A stretch of 42,288 bases of DNA from Martelella lutilitoris (GCF_005924265.1 NZ_VCLB01000014.1:1-42288), one strand, 5' to 3'; positions 1-9,138 are shown, counted from the first letter of the stretch. Notes: a model not told the origin generated them from the sequence alone. Translations and numbers: made by a program.

Positions 1-358
1 TCAATCCAAGCAGTTTCCTAAAACGTGACCGCTTACTTAAGTCTCTTTGGTGAACAATAAAGCTCACCGACAAAGCCGCTCGCCACGTTTCTCTTTCTTC
101 AAATATGCAATTGTCCAAATAACCGATGCTAAGATCAGCGCATCCAAATACCATTCCGCGTGCCAAAACCCTGGAGTTCAAACACGTCAATCAGCGAAGC
201 TAATCGGCGGAAGTGAGGTCAACATGGTTGGTCGCGAGAGCGACCGTCGACCCCGTCGGTGATGCGCATATAGGGTGAAGCGCCCTTCAAAGTCAACACG
301 CATTTTTCAAAAATCTGAAAAAATCCGGCTTCCGCCGCTTTCCCGCACCCTGACGCCG
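1..358. other. Left-edge stretch without a supported gene
   Basis: I see no convincing gene, RNA or repeat here. A 71-codon open frame at 47-262 has no recognisable domain and no good ribosome-binding site. The GTG at 275 is in frame with the downstream peptidase, but would add 28 residues unlike the usual start of that family. The region probably holds the upstream sequence of the peptidase gene and part of whatever lies left of the window. Confidence 0.4.
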
Positions 359-1423
359 ATGTTTGCTGATATCAGTAAGGCACAAGACAGGGAGGCGGAC
401 ATACACAATCTCATCACCGATATTGCCGGCATAGGCGTCGGCAACGCTGACGACCGCAGGCTTGCCTCCGGCGTGACGACAATCGTTTTCGACCGGCCCG
501 TCATCGCGTCCGGACTTTCTCTTGGCGGAGCGCCGGGCAGCCGGGACCTGCTTCTGCTCGACCCCGGCCGCACGGTCCAGACTGTCGATGCCTTCGTGCT
601 TGCCGGCGGTTCTGCCTTCGGCCTTGATGCCGCCGGCGGCGTTCAGTCCGGGCTGAGGGCCGATGGTCGCGGACTGGCGCTCGGGCCTGCCCGCATTCCG
701 ATCGTGCCAGGGGCAATCCTGATGGACTTGCTGAATGGCGGAGACAAGGATTGGGGCCTGCACGCCCCATACCGCGACCTTGGCTACGAGGCCTACCGGG
801 CGGCGCGGCCCGGCGCCTTCGCCCTCGGCACGGTCGGCGCGGGGACCGGCGCGACAACCGTCAACCTCAAGGGCGGGCTCGGATCGGCGAGCTCTGAAAC
901 CGCTGCAGGCTTCCGGGTCGGCGCGCTTGTCGCCGTCAACGCCATGGGCAGCGTCACAGTCGGCGACAGCCCGCATTTCTGGGCCTCAGCGCTGGAGGAT
1001 GCAGCAGAATTCGGCGGGTTGGGACTGCCGAGGCCCGTCTCGCGCGACGCATTGTCGCTTGCCATCAAAGGTGGAACAACCACGGCGACAACAATCGGCG
1101 TGATCGCCACGGATGCCACGCTCACCAAGCAGCAGGCCTATCGCCTGTCGATCATGGCTCATGACGGCTTTGCCCGCGCAATCCATCCGGCCCATCTTCC
1201 CTTTGACGGCGACACGGTGCTTTCCGCGGCGACGGGCGAAAAGCCGTCGCCCGATGACCTCGCCTTTGCCGAGATTTGCCTTGAGGCGATGCGGACCATG
1301 GCGCGGGCGATCGCGCGCGGGGTCTATGAAGCTGAAACGCTCCCGCAAAGGGGAGCGTTGCCAAGCTGGAAGGACAGATTTGCGAAAGGTCAAAGCATTT
1401 CGCAGTCAGATGGAAACCTCTGA
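359..1423 (+). CDS. P1 family (DmpA/BapA-like) peptidase
   Basis: This is an N-terminal-nucleophile hydrolase of the P1/S58 family (L-aminopeptidase/D-esterase, beta-aminopeptidase relatives). Such proteins are made as one chain that cleaves itself to expose a Ser or Thr nucleophile. Visible family features, numbered from the GTG at 275, are the N-terminal NLITDIAGIGVGN block (residues 45-57), FVLAGGSAFGLDAAGG (107-122), and TTIGVIATDA (272-281). The last block aligns with the SIIVVIATDA-type start of the DmpA/BapA beta subunit, so Thr272 is the likely nucleophile. The ATG at 359 leaves about 15 residues before the conserved block and is preferred, although no strong ribosome-binding site precedes it. 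There is no clear signal peptide, so it is probably cytoplasmic. It converges on the efflux operon. The substrate cannot be told from sequence. Confidence 0.85.
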   Translation: MFADISKAQDREADIHNLITDIAGIGVGNADDRRLASGVTTIVFDRPVIASGLSLGGAPGSRDLLLLDPGRTVQTVDAFVLAGGSAFGLDAAGGVQSGLRADGRGLALGPARIPIVPGAILMDLLNGGDKDWGLHAPYRDLGYEAYRAARPGAFALGTVGAGTGATTVNLKGGLGSASSETAAGFRVGALVAVNAMGSVTVGDSPHFWASALEDAAEFGGLGLPRPVSRDALSLAIKGGTTTATTIGVIATDATLTKQQAYRLSIMAHDGFARAIHPAHLPFDGDTVLSAATGEKPSPDDLAFAEICLEAMRTMARAIARGVYEAETLPQRGALPSWKDRFAKGQSISQSDGNL

Positions 1424-1450
1424 CGTCCGCGAAAATGCCTCAAAACAAAT

Positions 1451-1499
1451 AGATAGAGCGATTGCGCGTTTCCAGGAAAGGCAGAACCGCTCTAGATCT
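1451..1499. repeat. Intergenic palindrome between convergent genes
   Basis: An imperfect inverted repeat has outer arms TAGAGCG (1454-1460) and CGCTCTA (1488-1494), extended on both sides by AGAT/ATCT. Inside are TTTCC and GGAAA, so an RNA copy could fold into a long interrupted hairpin. It fills the gap between the convergent peptidase and outer-membrane-factor genes, where it could end transcripts from both sides. The type resembles dispersed palindromes common between genes in rhizobia (recalled, not searched). Confidence 0.6.
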
Positions 1500-2896
1500 T
1501 ACTGCGCCGCATAACCACCGCCGATCGCGACATTGAGCGCGACGAAATCGCCCGCCTGCTGCGCGATCGCATCGGCAAGGCTCGCCTCGGCGTCGGACAC
1601 GGCACGCTGGGCGTCAAGCACGTCGAGCAGCGAAGTCGCGCCGTCGCGGTAGCTCGAGGTCGACAGTGCGAGCGCATCGCGATAGGAAGCGACCGTCGCA
1701 CGCAGGGCAGACACCGTTCGCCCGTCGCGGGTGACAACAGCGAGCGCCGTCTCGACTTCCTGCACGGCGTTGAGCACGGTCTGCTTCCAGGCGAGATAGG
1801 CCTGACGGGCCTGGGATTCGGAACTTGAAACATTGGCGCGCAGCGCGCCGCCGTCGAAAATCGGCAGGCTGAGGGTCGGGCCGAAGGACCAGGACGTCTG
1901 GCCGGCATTGCCGAGGGAATTGGCGGAAACGCTGGCCTGCAGCGTGCCGTTCAGCGAGATCATCGGATAGAGCTGGGCCTCGGCGACCCCGATCGCGGCT
2001 GTCGCGGCGGCAAGATTGCGCTCGGCTTCGCGAATATCCGGCCTGTTGCGGATCAGGTCCGCCGGAACGCCGGAGGCAAGACGCGCATGGGTGACCGGGA
2101 TGGGCTTCACCTTGTTCATCTGGTCGATCAGGGTGGCCGCCGGCAGGCCCATCAGCGTCGACAGCGCGTAGACCTGCTGACGATAGGCGGCCTCGAGCTG
2201 CGGAATTGTGGAAAGCTGCGCGTTCACCAGACCTTCCGACTGAACGACATCAAGCCTCGAAGCCGCACCGGCATCCAGCTGGAACTGGGTCAGGCGCAGC
2301 GTCTCGCGTCGGCTCTTCAGGTTGGAGCGCGCGATCGCCAGGCGTTCCTGATAGAGCCGGGCATTGATGTAGGAGTCAATCAGGCTGGAAATCAGCGTCA
2401 GCTTGGCGACGTCGGCGCTCGCATAGGCGGCGTCCAACTGGGCCATGGCCGCCTCGCCGGCGCGCTGATAGAGACCGAAGAGGTCGAGAACCCAGGAGAC
2501 CGGCACGGAACCGCCGAAAGTGTTGGAGGTCTTGCGCGCCTGCGCGGATGCGCCGTCGCCGCCTGCGCCAGCACCCGTGTCATAGGCCTGAAGGTTGACC
2601 TGCGGGAAGGCGCCAGCCGTCGAGGTGACGACATTGGCTTCCGCCTGAACGATCGCCTCCAGCGCCTGCAGCACAGACAGGTTCTGGGCCATGCCGGCTT
2701 CGACGTAGGAATTCAGCAGCGGGTCGTTGAAGCTCTTCCACCAGGCGACGTCGGTGACGTCGCCGACGCTCTGGCTGCTGCCTTCGGAGAATTTGTCCGG
2801 CAAGGCCGTTTCCGGCGCCACGTAATCCGGGCCGACGGCACAGCCGGCCAGAAGCAGCAACAATAGCGGGACGGGGGTAACGCGGCTCAACACCAT
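1499..2896 (-). CDS. RND efflux outer-membrane lipoprotein (NodT/OprM family)
   Basis: This is the outer-membrane channel of a tripartite RND efflux pump; trimers form a beta barrel plus a periplasmic alpha-helical tunnel. The 465-residue length fits the NodT/OprM family. The N-terminus is a lipoprotein signal with lipobox LAGC (Cys19), followed by the family hallmark AVGPDYVAPE. Two long OEP-type repeats follow, with typical phrases such as RNRPDIREAERNLAAATA in the second half. The ATG at 2896 is preceded by CAGGA at a suitable distance. It is the third gene of the operon, 99 bp after the pump gene, and that gap holds a hairpin. The natural substrates are unknown. Confidence 0.93.
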   Translation of the reverse strand: MVLSRVTPVPLLLLLLAGCAVGPDYVAPETALPDKFSEGSSQSVGDVTDVAWWKSFNDPLLNSYVEAGMAQNLSVLQALEAIVQAEANVVTSTAGAFPQVNLQAYDTGAGAGGDGASAQARKTSNTFGGSVPVSWVLDLFGLYQRAGEAAMAQLDAAYASADVAKLTLISSLIDSYINARLYQERLAIARSNLKSRRETLRLTQFQLDAGAASRLDVVQSEGLVNAQLSTIPQLEAAYRQQVYALSTLMGLPAATLIDQMNKVKPIPVTHARLASGVPADLIRNRPDIREAERNLAAATAAIGVAEAQLYPMISLNGTLQASVSANSLGNAGQTSWSFGPTLSLPIFDGGALRANVSSSESQARQAYLAWKQTVLNAVQEVETALAVVTRDGRTVSALRATVASYRDALALSTSSYRDGATSLLDVLDAQRAVSDAEASLADAIAQQAGDFVALNVAIGGGYAAQ

Positions 2897-2957
2897 GGTC
2901 TCAATCCTGTCATCTCGGCATGCCCGAACCCGGGCCGCCTACCCTTACTCTTTTAGA

Positions 2958-2976
2958 CGCCGGCACGAGGCCGGCG
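2958..2976 (-). other. Intercistronic hairpin in efflux operon
   Basis: A perfect 7-bp stem CGCCGGC/GCCGGCG with a 5-nt loop lies between the pump and outer-membrane-factor genes. In the direction of transcription it is followed by TCTAAAAG rather than a U-run. It is therefore not a classical terminator, but could stabilise or process the mRNA or reduce read-through into the last gene. Confidence 0.45.
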
Positions 2977-2995
2977 CAATATTGTTAATTTTCTT

Positions 2996-5900
2996 TTAAA
3001 CGATCTGTTGCTCTTCTGCCGATTTGTCTTCCTTCTTGCCGATGCCCATGACGCGGCAAACGGCGACGAAGAAGGACGGCACGAAGAAGATGCCCAGGGT
3101 CGTTGCGGCAATCATCCCGAAGAACACCGCGGTACCGATGGCGTTCTGGGCCGCGGAACCGGCGCCCGTGGCGCGCACCAGCGGAAGAACGCCAAGGATA
3201 AAGGCCAGCGATGTCATGATGATCGGCCGGAGCCGCATCCTAGCAGCATGAACCGCCGCGTCGAACAGGGAGTCGCCCTTCTCGCTCTGCTCGCGGGCAA
3301 ACTCCACGATCAGGATCGCATTTTTCGCCGCAAGCCCCATTGTCGTCAACAGACCCACCTTGAAGTAGATGTCGTTGTCCTGACCGAGGAAATGCGCGCC
3401 CATGACAGCGCCGAGAATACCGACCGGCACCGCGAGGATGACCGAGAACGGAATAGCCCAGCTTTCATACAACGCGGCAAGGCAGAGGAAGACGAACACG
3501 ATCGAAACGGCGTAGAGATAGGCCGCCTCATCGCCCGAGATCACTTCCTGCAGCGACATGTTGGTCCAGGCGACCGAGAAACCACCCGGCGTCTGGTTCA
3601 CGAGATCGACCAATTGGTCCATCGCCTGTCCCGAGCTCGCGTCCGCGGTCGTCTCGCCCTGGATGTCGACCGCCGTGTTGCCGTTATAATGGGCGATCGT
3701 CGGCGCGCCGGTCGTCCAGGTGATATCTGTGAAGGCGGAGAACGGGACCATATCGCCCCTGCTGTTCTTCGCGTACCACTGATAAATGTCCTCGGGCTGC
3801 ATGCGGTAGGGCGCATCGCCCTGAACATAGACCTGCTTGACCTTGTCGCTCAGGGTGAAGTTGTTGATGAAGGAACCGGCATAGATGGTCGACAGCATGC
3901 TGGTCGCCTGGGCGATGCTTACGCCGTAGGCGCCGGCTTTCTGTCCATCGATGTTCAGCATCATCTGCGTTTCGTCGCCCAGCGTGTCGGTGCGGACCTG
4001 CGCGGCAATGCCGCCTTGATTCATCTGCTGGATGATCCGGTTGGTATTGGTCAGCGTCGCAGTCTGCCCCTGGCCGCCGGTATCGACCACATAACCCGTC
4101 CAACCGGTCGAGTTGCCAAGGCCGGGGATGGCGGGCGGCGAGACCACATAAACCTGCGCATCGCGCACATGGGTGTAAAAATAGCCATTGGCGCGCTGTG
4201 CAAGCGCCTGCGCCGATTGAGACGGCTTGGTGCGATCCTCGAACGGCTTCATTTGCACGAAGCTCAGGCCGTAATTCTCACCCTGCCCGGCAAACGAGAA
4301 ACCAAGAACGGCGAATACCGCCTCGACCGAATCAGATTCCTGATCGCGGAAGTAGCTCGTGACCACGTCGGAAACCGCCGACGTTCGCTCCGTCGTCGCG
4401 CCTGTCGGCAGGTTGATCAGCACGAACAGCGAGCCCTGGTCCTCATCCGGGAGGAAGGATTCGGGAAGCTTCATGAAGTAGTGATAGACGCCGAAGAGAA
4501 CGACCGCGAAAACGGCGAACACGACAACAGGCCACTTCAAGAGAACGCTCACCGTATTGGTATAACCATGCGTCAATCCGTTGAAACCGCGATTGAACAT
4601 GCCGGAAATGCCGCGATCCTTCTTGGTCGGATCGACCGGCTTGAGGATCGTCGCGCACAGCGCTGGCGTGAAAACCATGGCCACGAAGACCGAAAGGATC
4701 ATGGCCGCCACGATGGTGACGGAAAACTGGCGGTAGATGATGCCGGTGGAGCCGCCGATGAACGCCATCGGAATGAACACGGCCGTCAGCACGATCACGA
4801 TACCGACAAGCGCGCCCTGAATCTCGCCCATCGAATGAATCGTCGCTTCCTTGGGAGGCAGCCCGTCCTCATGCATGATTCGTTCGACGTTCTCGACCAC
4901 GACGATGGCATCGTCGACGAGAAGACCGATGGCCAGCACCATGGCGAACATGGTTAGGGTATTGATCGAGAAACCCGCAAACGCCAGCACCCCGAAGGCG
5001 CCGAGCAGCACGACCGGCACCACGAGCGTCGCGATCAACGTCGCCCTGAGGTTCTGCAGGAAGATCAGCAGCACCAGGAAGACAAGCACGATCGCTTCGA
5101 TAAGCGTGTGGACAACCTGCTCGATCGAGAGCTCCACGAACGGTGTCGTGTCATACGGATAGATCACATCGACGCCATCGGGCAGAGACGGCTTCACGGA
5201 ATTCATGAAGTCGATTACCCGTTTGGACGTGTCGATCGCATTCGCGCCGTTGGCAAGCTCAACCGCGAAACCCGCTGCTGCCTGACCATTGAAATAGCTT
5301 GAGAACTGATAGTAGCGCTGACCAAGCTCGACCCTGCCGACATCGGAGATCGTGACCGTCGCCCCGTTTTCCGTCGTCTTCAGAATGATGTTCTCGAACT
5401 GCGGCGCGGTCTGCAACTGACTTGACGAAACAACCGTCAGATTGAGCTGCTGGCCGTCTGACGCAGGTTCGCTGCCGAGATCACCCGCGGCAACCTGATT
5501 GTTCTGCGCCTCGATCGCGTTGATGACGTCATTGGAGGTCAGCTTGTACTGGTTCAGCTTGAACGGATCGAGCCAGATGCGCATGGCATAGGGCGTGTAG
5601 AAGCCCTGAATGCTGCCCACGCCATCGATACGAGCAACGTTGTCGTTAATCTGGCTGTCGATCATGTTGCCGAGGTCGGCAGCGCTATACTGGCCGGTTT
5701 TGTCGGTCAACGCCACGACCATAAGGAAGCTCGCCGAAGAACGCGCCACGGTGATGCCGAGGCTTTGGACGATCTGCGGCAGCTGTGGCTGGACAAGCTG
5801 CAGCTTGTTTTGCACCTCGACCTGCGCGATCTCGGGATCGATCGACGGTCCGAAGATGACCTGGATCTGCGAGAAGCCGGGACTCGAGGTCGACGTCAGA

Positions 5901-6130
5901 TAGAGCATATCATCGAAGCCGGTCAGCCCGTCCTCGATCACATTGGTCACAGTCGTTTCCACCGTTCGCGCACTCGCGCCCGGGAAACTTGCCGTGATCG
6001 AAACCGTGGTCGGGGCGATCTGCGGATACTGCGAGATTGGCAGCGTCGCGACCCCAAGACCGCCGATTAGCATGATCACGATAGCGACCACCCAGGCGAA
6101 TACAGGCCGATTGATGAAGAAATTAGACAT
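2996..6130 (-). CDS. RND multidrug efflux pump permease (AcrB/HAE1 type)
   Basis: This is the inner-membrane, proton-driven pump subunit. At 1044 residues it is full length for the hydrophobe/amphiphile efflux (HAE1) family. It starts with the usual MSNFFINRPVFAWVVAI segment (first membrane helix). It carries the proton-relay pair Asp406-Asp407 in GLLVDDAIVVVEN and the matching Lys936 in GLAAKNAILIVEF. Twelve membrane helices and two large periplasmic loops are expected from the two repeats. The ATG at 6130 has GAGGA 7 nt upstream. It lies 47 bp downstream of the adaptor gene and is clearly in one operon with it and the outer-membrane factor. Assigning it as acrB, mexB or bmeB would go beyond the evidence, because rhizobia carry many such pumps. 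Confidence 0.96.
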   Translation of the reverse strand: MSNFFINRPVFAWVVAIVIMLIGGLGVATLPISQYPQIAPTTVSITASFPGASARTVETTVTNVIEDGLTGFDDMLYLTSTSSPGFSQIQVIFGPSIDPEIAQVEVQNKLQLVQPQLPQIVQSLGITVARSSASFLMVVALTDKTGQYSAADLGNMIDSQINDNVARIDGVGSIQGFYTPYAMRIWLDPFKLNQYKLTSNDVINAIEAQNNQVAAGDLGSEPASDGQQLNLTVVSSSQLQTAPQFENIILKTTENGATVTISDVGRVELGQRYYQFSSYFNGQAAAGFAVELANGANAIDTSKRVIDFMNSVKPSLPDGVDVIYPYDTTPFVELSIEQVVHTLIEAIVLVFLVLLIFLQNLRATLIATLVVPVVLLGAFGVLAFAGFSINTLTMFAMVLAIGLLVDDAIVVVENVERIMHEDGLPPKEATIHSMGEIQGALVGIVIVLTAVFIPMAFIGGSTGIIYRQFSVTIVAAMILSVFVAMVFTPALCATILKPVDPTKKDRGISGMFNRGFNGLTHGYTNTVSVLLKWPVVVFAVFAVVLFGVYHYFMKLPESFLPDEDQGSLFVLINLPTGATTERTSAVSDVVTSYFRDQESDSVEAVFAVLGFSFAGQGENYGLSFVQMKPFEDRTKPSQSAQALAQRANGYFYTHVRDAQVYVVSPPAIPGLGNSTGWTGYVVDTGGQGQTATLTNTNRIIQQMNQGGIAAQVRTDTLGDETQMMLNIDGQKAGAYGVSIAQATSMLSTIYAGSFINNFTLSDKVKQVYVQGDAPYRMQPEDIYQWYAKNSRGDMVPFSAFTDITWTTGAPTIAHYNGNTAVDIQGETTADASSGQAMDQLVDLVNQTPGGFSVAWTNMSLQEVISGDEAAYLYAVSIVFVFLCLAALYESWAIPFSVILAVPVGILGAVMGAHFLGQDNDIYFKVGLLTTMGLAAKNAILIVEFAREQSEKGDSLFDAAVHAARMRLRPIIMTSLAFILGVLPLVRATGAGSAAQNAIGTAVFFGMIAATTLGIFFVPSFFVAVCRVMGIGKKEDKSAEEQQIV

Positions 6131-6177
6131 TAAGCATTCCTCGAGCGCGTGGTCGTGTCAGTTGAGTGCCCATACGC

Positions 6178-7416
6178 TCAGCCATTGCTGCCTGAAGCCT
6201 TGGTCGCATCGGACGAACTGCCCGAGGCATCGCCGTTGGATCCGGATGAAGACGTATCGTCGACAACAACGCCCTTGTCGTTGATCTTGGCAGGAACCGG
6301 CGTTACTTCGCTTACGCCGCCTGCAAGCCTCTGAAATCCATCCACGATCAGGCGATCACCGTCGGAAATGCCTTTGCTCACAATCCAGGAATTGTTGGAA
6401 ACCTGAACTTGGTCGAACACGCGGGTCTCGACCTTGTTGTCCTTGGTCACGAACTGCGCCGTCACCTTGCCGCCGGGCTCGATCTGGGCCGCAAGCTGCG
6501 GAATCAGATAGCCGTTCTCCTCGGTGATGAGCAGGGTTGCACGCACGAACATGCCGGGAAGCAGCACATGGTCAGGATTGTCGAAGACGGCACGCAGATT
6601 GACCGTACCGGTCGATTCGTCAACCGTGCGGGCTGACACGTCAAGATTGCCGGTCACATCATAGGTGCTGCCGTCATCCAGCTGAACCGTCACTTTCACC
6701 TTGGAAAGATCGGTCTCCGTTTTGAAATCGGCATATTTGCCCGTCGCGGCGAGCACCTGACCGGCTGACTCGTACATGTCGACATAAATCGGATCGAGCT
6801 GATTGAGCTCGACGAGCGGCGACTGCGCCGAAGGGGAGGCGATATTGCCGACCGAAACGTTGGAAACACCGAGAACGCCAGCGAACGGCGCCGTGATTTC
6901 GGCATGATTGAGGTTGATTTGCGCGGACTTCACGGCGGCCTCGGCAGCGGTAACCTCGGCCAGCGCCGTGTCGTAGCGGGTCTTGGCGTCGGTGACCTGT
7001 ATTTCGGTCGCCCCGGTGTTCACGATCCGCTGATACCGTTCGTAATTTTCCTTGGCGCCGGGAACCGCGGCATTGGCTTTCTCGAGATTGGCCTGCGCGG
7101 CGGCAAGAGAGGCCTGGTAGGTGTCCTTCTCGATGACGTAGAGCAGATCGCCCTCGTTGACGAGAGCACCGTCCTTGAACGCCTTCTCGGTGATGAGACC
7201 CGACACCTGCGGACGAATCTCCGCAAACTGATACGCAACAGCCCGGGCCGGCAGGGTTGTCGTCACCGGAACAGTCTGCTCCTTCATCGTAATGACGCCA
7301 ACCTGGGGCGGCGGCATCTGCATGCCGCCCTGTTGTTTCTTACCATCATCACTGCAAGCGCTAAGCGCCATTGCAAGAACACTAAGAGCGGCAATTGGAA
7401 GCTTGCGCGACAGCAT
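6178..7416 (-). CDS. RND efflux periplasmic adaptor (AcrA/MexA type) lipoprotein
   Basis: This is the membrane-fusion subunit that links pump and outer-membrane channel. A lipoprotein signal ends in LSAC (Cys21), so it is probably anchored in the inner membrane. The order is the classical one: a first half-lipoyl/barrel segment, a coiled-coil hairpin (the alanine/glutamate-rich part around residues 95-170), a second lipoyl segment NHAEITAPFAGVLG, then the beta-barrel and membrane-proximal domains. The C-terminal tail is Ser/Gly/Asp-rich and of low complexity. The open frame extends two codons upstream to a GTG at 7422, but the ATG at 7416, 6 nt after GGATAGG, is preferred (412 residues). It is the first gene of the efflux operon, 154 bp downstream of the TetR gene on the same strand. 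Confidence 0.94.
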   Translation of the reverse strand: MLSRKLPIAALSVLAMALSACSDDGKKQQGGMQMPPPQVGVITMKEQTVPVTTTLPARAVAYQFAEIRPQVSGLITEKAFKDGALVNEGDLLYVIEKDTYQASLAAAQANLEKANAAVPGAKENYERYQRIVNTGATEIQVTDAKTRYDTALAEVTAAEAAVKSAQINLNHAEITAPFAGVLGVSNVSVGNIASPSAQSPLVELNQLDPIYVDMYESAGQVLAATGKYADFKTETDLSKVKVTVQLDDGSTYDVTGNLDVSARTVDESTGTVNLRAVFDNPDHVLLPGMFVRATLLITEENGYLIPQLAAQIEPGGKVTAQFVTKDNKVETRVFDQVQVSNNSWIVSKGISDGDRLIVDGFQRLAGGVSEVTPVPAKINDKGVVVDDTSSSGSNGDASGSSSDATKASGSNG

Positions 7417-7551
7417 GGGCACCTATCCAGAATAGAAAATCAATCAATGGCCACTTTCTTAACACAATCCCGACAGCGCAGAAACTTAATATCTCGCGTA
7501 TCGGCAATTGCGGCAGAAGTTCACCACAACGCACAAAACGAATCTCCTTGG

Positions 7552-7573
7552 TGACGTATCGTAGATAACGTCA
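7552..7573. promoter_or_regulatory. Operator-like palindrome upstream of efflux operon
   Basis: The perfect arms TGACGT (7552-7557) and ACGTCA (7568-7573) flank a 10-nt centre that itself contains TATC and GATA. The size suits a TetR dimer site. It overlaps the stop codon of the TetR gene and lies about 135 bp upstream of the adaptor start codon. It is inferred to be the site where the adjacent TetR protein controls the pump. No convincing -35/-10 pair could be assigned. Confidence 0.45.
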
Positions 7574-8173
7574 CTTTACAACGCGGTTTTTTAAACCGCC
7601 GTCGACAAGGGCGACGATCAGCTGCGTTTTGTCAGCCAGTGTTGCGGGATCGGCACATGCGATCATGCGGGGATTCAAAACGCAGCTCAGCATGTCGACG
7701 ATGGCGGCGGCATCGCGTGCGGGATCGCCCGGACCGTAAATCCCCTCCTCCATGCCCTCGGCGATCAGCGAGCACAGTTTTTCCTCGACGAGCCGGCGAT
7801 AGATGCGGCCGCCCTTGGCCGGATCCTCCAGCACCAGCGGGATCATCTCGAACAGGTACTGGTTCTCGCGCTTGTCGCGCACATGTTCGCGCGAAAGCCT
7901 CGACAGGAAGGTTGTCAGCCGCCGGTCCGGAGGGTCTGAAAGGTCCTCGATCGAGCAGCGTTCGGCAAGGTGGCGGGCATGACGATAGGCGATGGCCCGT
8001 CCCAGCGTCAGCTTGCTGCGGAAATGCTTGAAGACATTGGCCGGCGACATGCCGAGTTCGCCGGCAATATCGGCAATCGAGACCGCGGCATAGCCGCGCG
8101 CGCGAAACAGCCGTTCTGCCGTTTCGAGGATGGCCTCGCGTGTTTCCTCCGCCGATCGCCGCGGTCTGCGCAT
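7571..8173 (-). CDS. TetR family transcriptional regulator
   Basis: This is a one-component repressor, about 200 residues. Residues 10-58 form the N-terminal TetR helix-turn-helix, seen in REAILETAERLFRARGY and SIADIAGELGMSPANVFKHF. The rest is the variable ligand-binding helical domain. The ATG at 8173 is used because its AT overlaps the purC stop (TGATG) and GGAGAGG lies just upstream; the open frame runs five codons further. Being next to the pump suggests that it represses the efflux genes when no inducer is bound, as AcrR and similar proteins do, but this is inference from position. Start/stop coupling to purC means its synthesis may depend on purC translation. Confidence 0.88.
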   Translation of the reverse strand: MRRPRRSAEETREAILETAERLFRARGYAAVSIADIAGELGMSPANVFKHFRSKLTLGRAIAYRHARHLAERCSIEDLSDPPDRRLTTFLSRLSREHVRDKRENQYLFEMIPLVLEDPAKGGRIYRRLVEEKLCSLIAEGMEEGIYGPGDPARDAAAIVDMLSCVLNPRMIACADPATLADKTQLIVALVDGGLKNRVVK

Positions 8174-9138
8174 CACACCTCTCCCCACTCGGCCTCCGGA
8201 TAATAGGCCGCGAGATTGGCGCGCACCCGGTCCTTGACGCTTGCGCCGCTTTCATCCGGGGCGAACGGCGTTCCCGTGATCATTTCGAAGGCCCGGGCAT
8301 AGACGCCGGACGCCGCCTCGATCACATCGCGCGGGATCTCGGGGATCGGGTCCGAATAGGGATCGCAGCGCTCGACCACCCAGGAGCGGATGAAATCCTT
8401 GTCGAAGCTTTCCGGCCGCTCGCCGGCCGCAAAACGCGCCTTATAGCTGCCGGCCATCCAGTAGCGGCTCGAATCGGGCGTATGGATCTCGTCGGCGAGC
8501 AAAAGATTGCCGTCGGCATCGATGCCGAATTCGTATTTCGTGTCGGCAAGGATCAGCCCCTGGCGCGCAGCCATTTCCTGGCCGCGGGCAAAAAGCGCCA
8601 GCGCCTTTTCGCAGACCTCCTCCCAACGCGCCTTCGTCAGCAGGCCGCGTTCGATGATCTCGTCTGCCGTCAGCGGCTCATCATGACCGCCGTCAAAGGC
8701 CTTGCTTGTCGGCGTGATGATCGCTTCCGGCAATACTTCGTTGTCGCGCATCCCGTCCGGAAAGTCGAAGCCATAGAGCCTGCGATCGCCGCGCTTGTAG
8801 CGGGTCAGTACGGACGTGTCGGTGGTGCCGGCGAGATAGCCGCGCACGATGATTTCGACCGGCAGGATTTCAAGTCTCTTGCCGACGACGACATTCGGGT
8901 CCGGATAGGCGACGACATGGTTGTCGGCGATATCGGCGGTCGCGTCGAACCAGAAACGCGCGATCTGCGTCAGGATCGCGCCCTTGTGCGGAATGGAGGC
9001 CAGAACCCGGTCGAAGGCGCTGATTCGGTCGGTGGTGATGATGATCCGGCGCCCGTCCGGCAGGTCGTAGTTCTCCCTCACCTTGCCGCGATAATAATTC
9101 GGCAGTTCCGGGAAAAAGGCTTCATCGAGAATGCGCAA
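8173..9138 (-). CDS. purC: Phosphoribosylaminoimidazole-succinocarboxamide synthase
   Basis: This is SAICAR synthase, which joins CAIR and aspartate using ATP in purine synthesis in the cytoplasm. It has the family start [28 protein letters not shown] (given in part: residues 16-43) and the later DTKYEFG block with its catalytic-site surroundings. At 321 residues it is the longer, ADE1-like form rather than the roughly 240-255-residue bacterial form. The reading frame starts with TTG at 9138, with AAGGA about 9 nt upstream; no better in-frame ATG exists near the conserved N-terminus. It overlaps the TetR gene at TGATG. Many alphaproteobacteria also carry a short purC beside purS/purQ, so this may be a second copy; that cannot be tested here. 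Confidence 0.93.
   Translation of the reverse strand: MRILDEAFFPELPNYYRGKVRENYDLPDGRRIIITTDRISAFDRVLASIPHKGAILTQIARFWFDATADIADNHVVAYPDPNVVVGKRLEILPVEIIVRGYLAGTTDTSVLTRYKRGDRRLYGFDFPDGMRDNEVLPEAIITPTSKAFDGGHDEPLTADEIIERGLLTKARWEEVCEKALALFARGQEMAARQGLILADTKYEFGIDADGNLLLADEIHTPDSSRYWMAGSYKARFAAGERPESFDKDFIRSWVVERCDPYSDPIPEIPRDVIEAASGVYARAFEMITGTPFAPDESGASVKDRVRANLAAYYPEAEWGEV

Noticed and set aside
47-262. 71-codon frame at the left edge
   Set aside because: There is no ribosome-binding site, domain or coding-like composition to support it.
3008-4957. 649-codon open frame opposite the RND pump gene
   Set aside because: It is antisense to a full-length, well-conserved pump gene; its His/Arg/Asp-rich translation matches no family and follows from high GC content.
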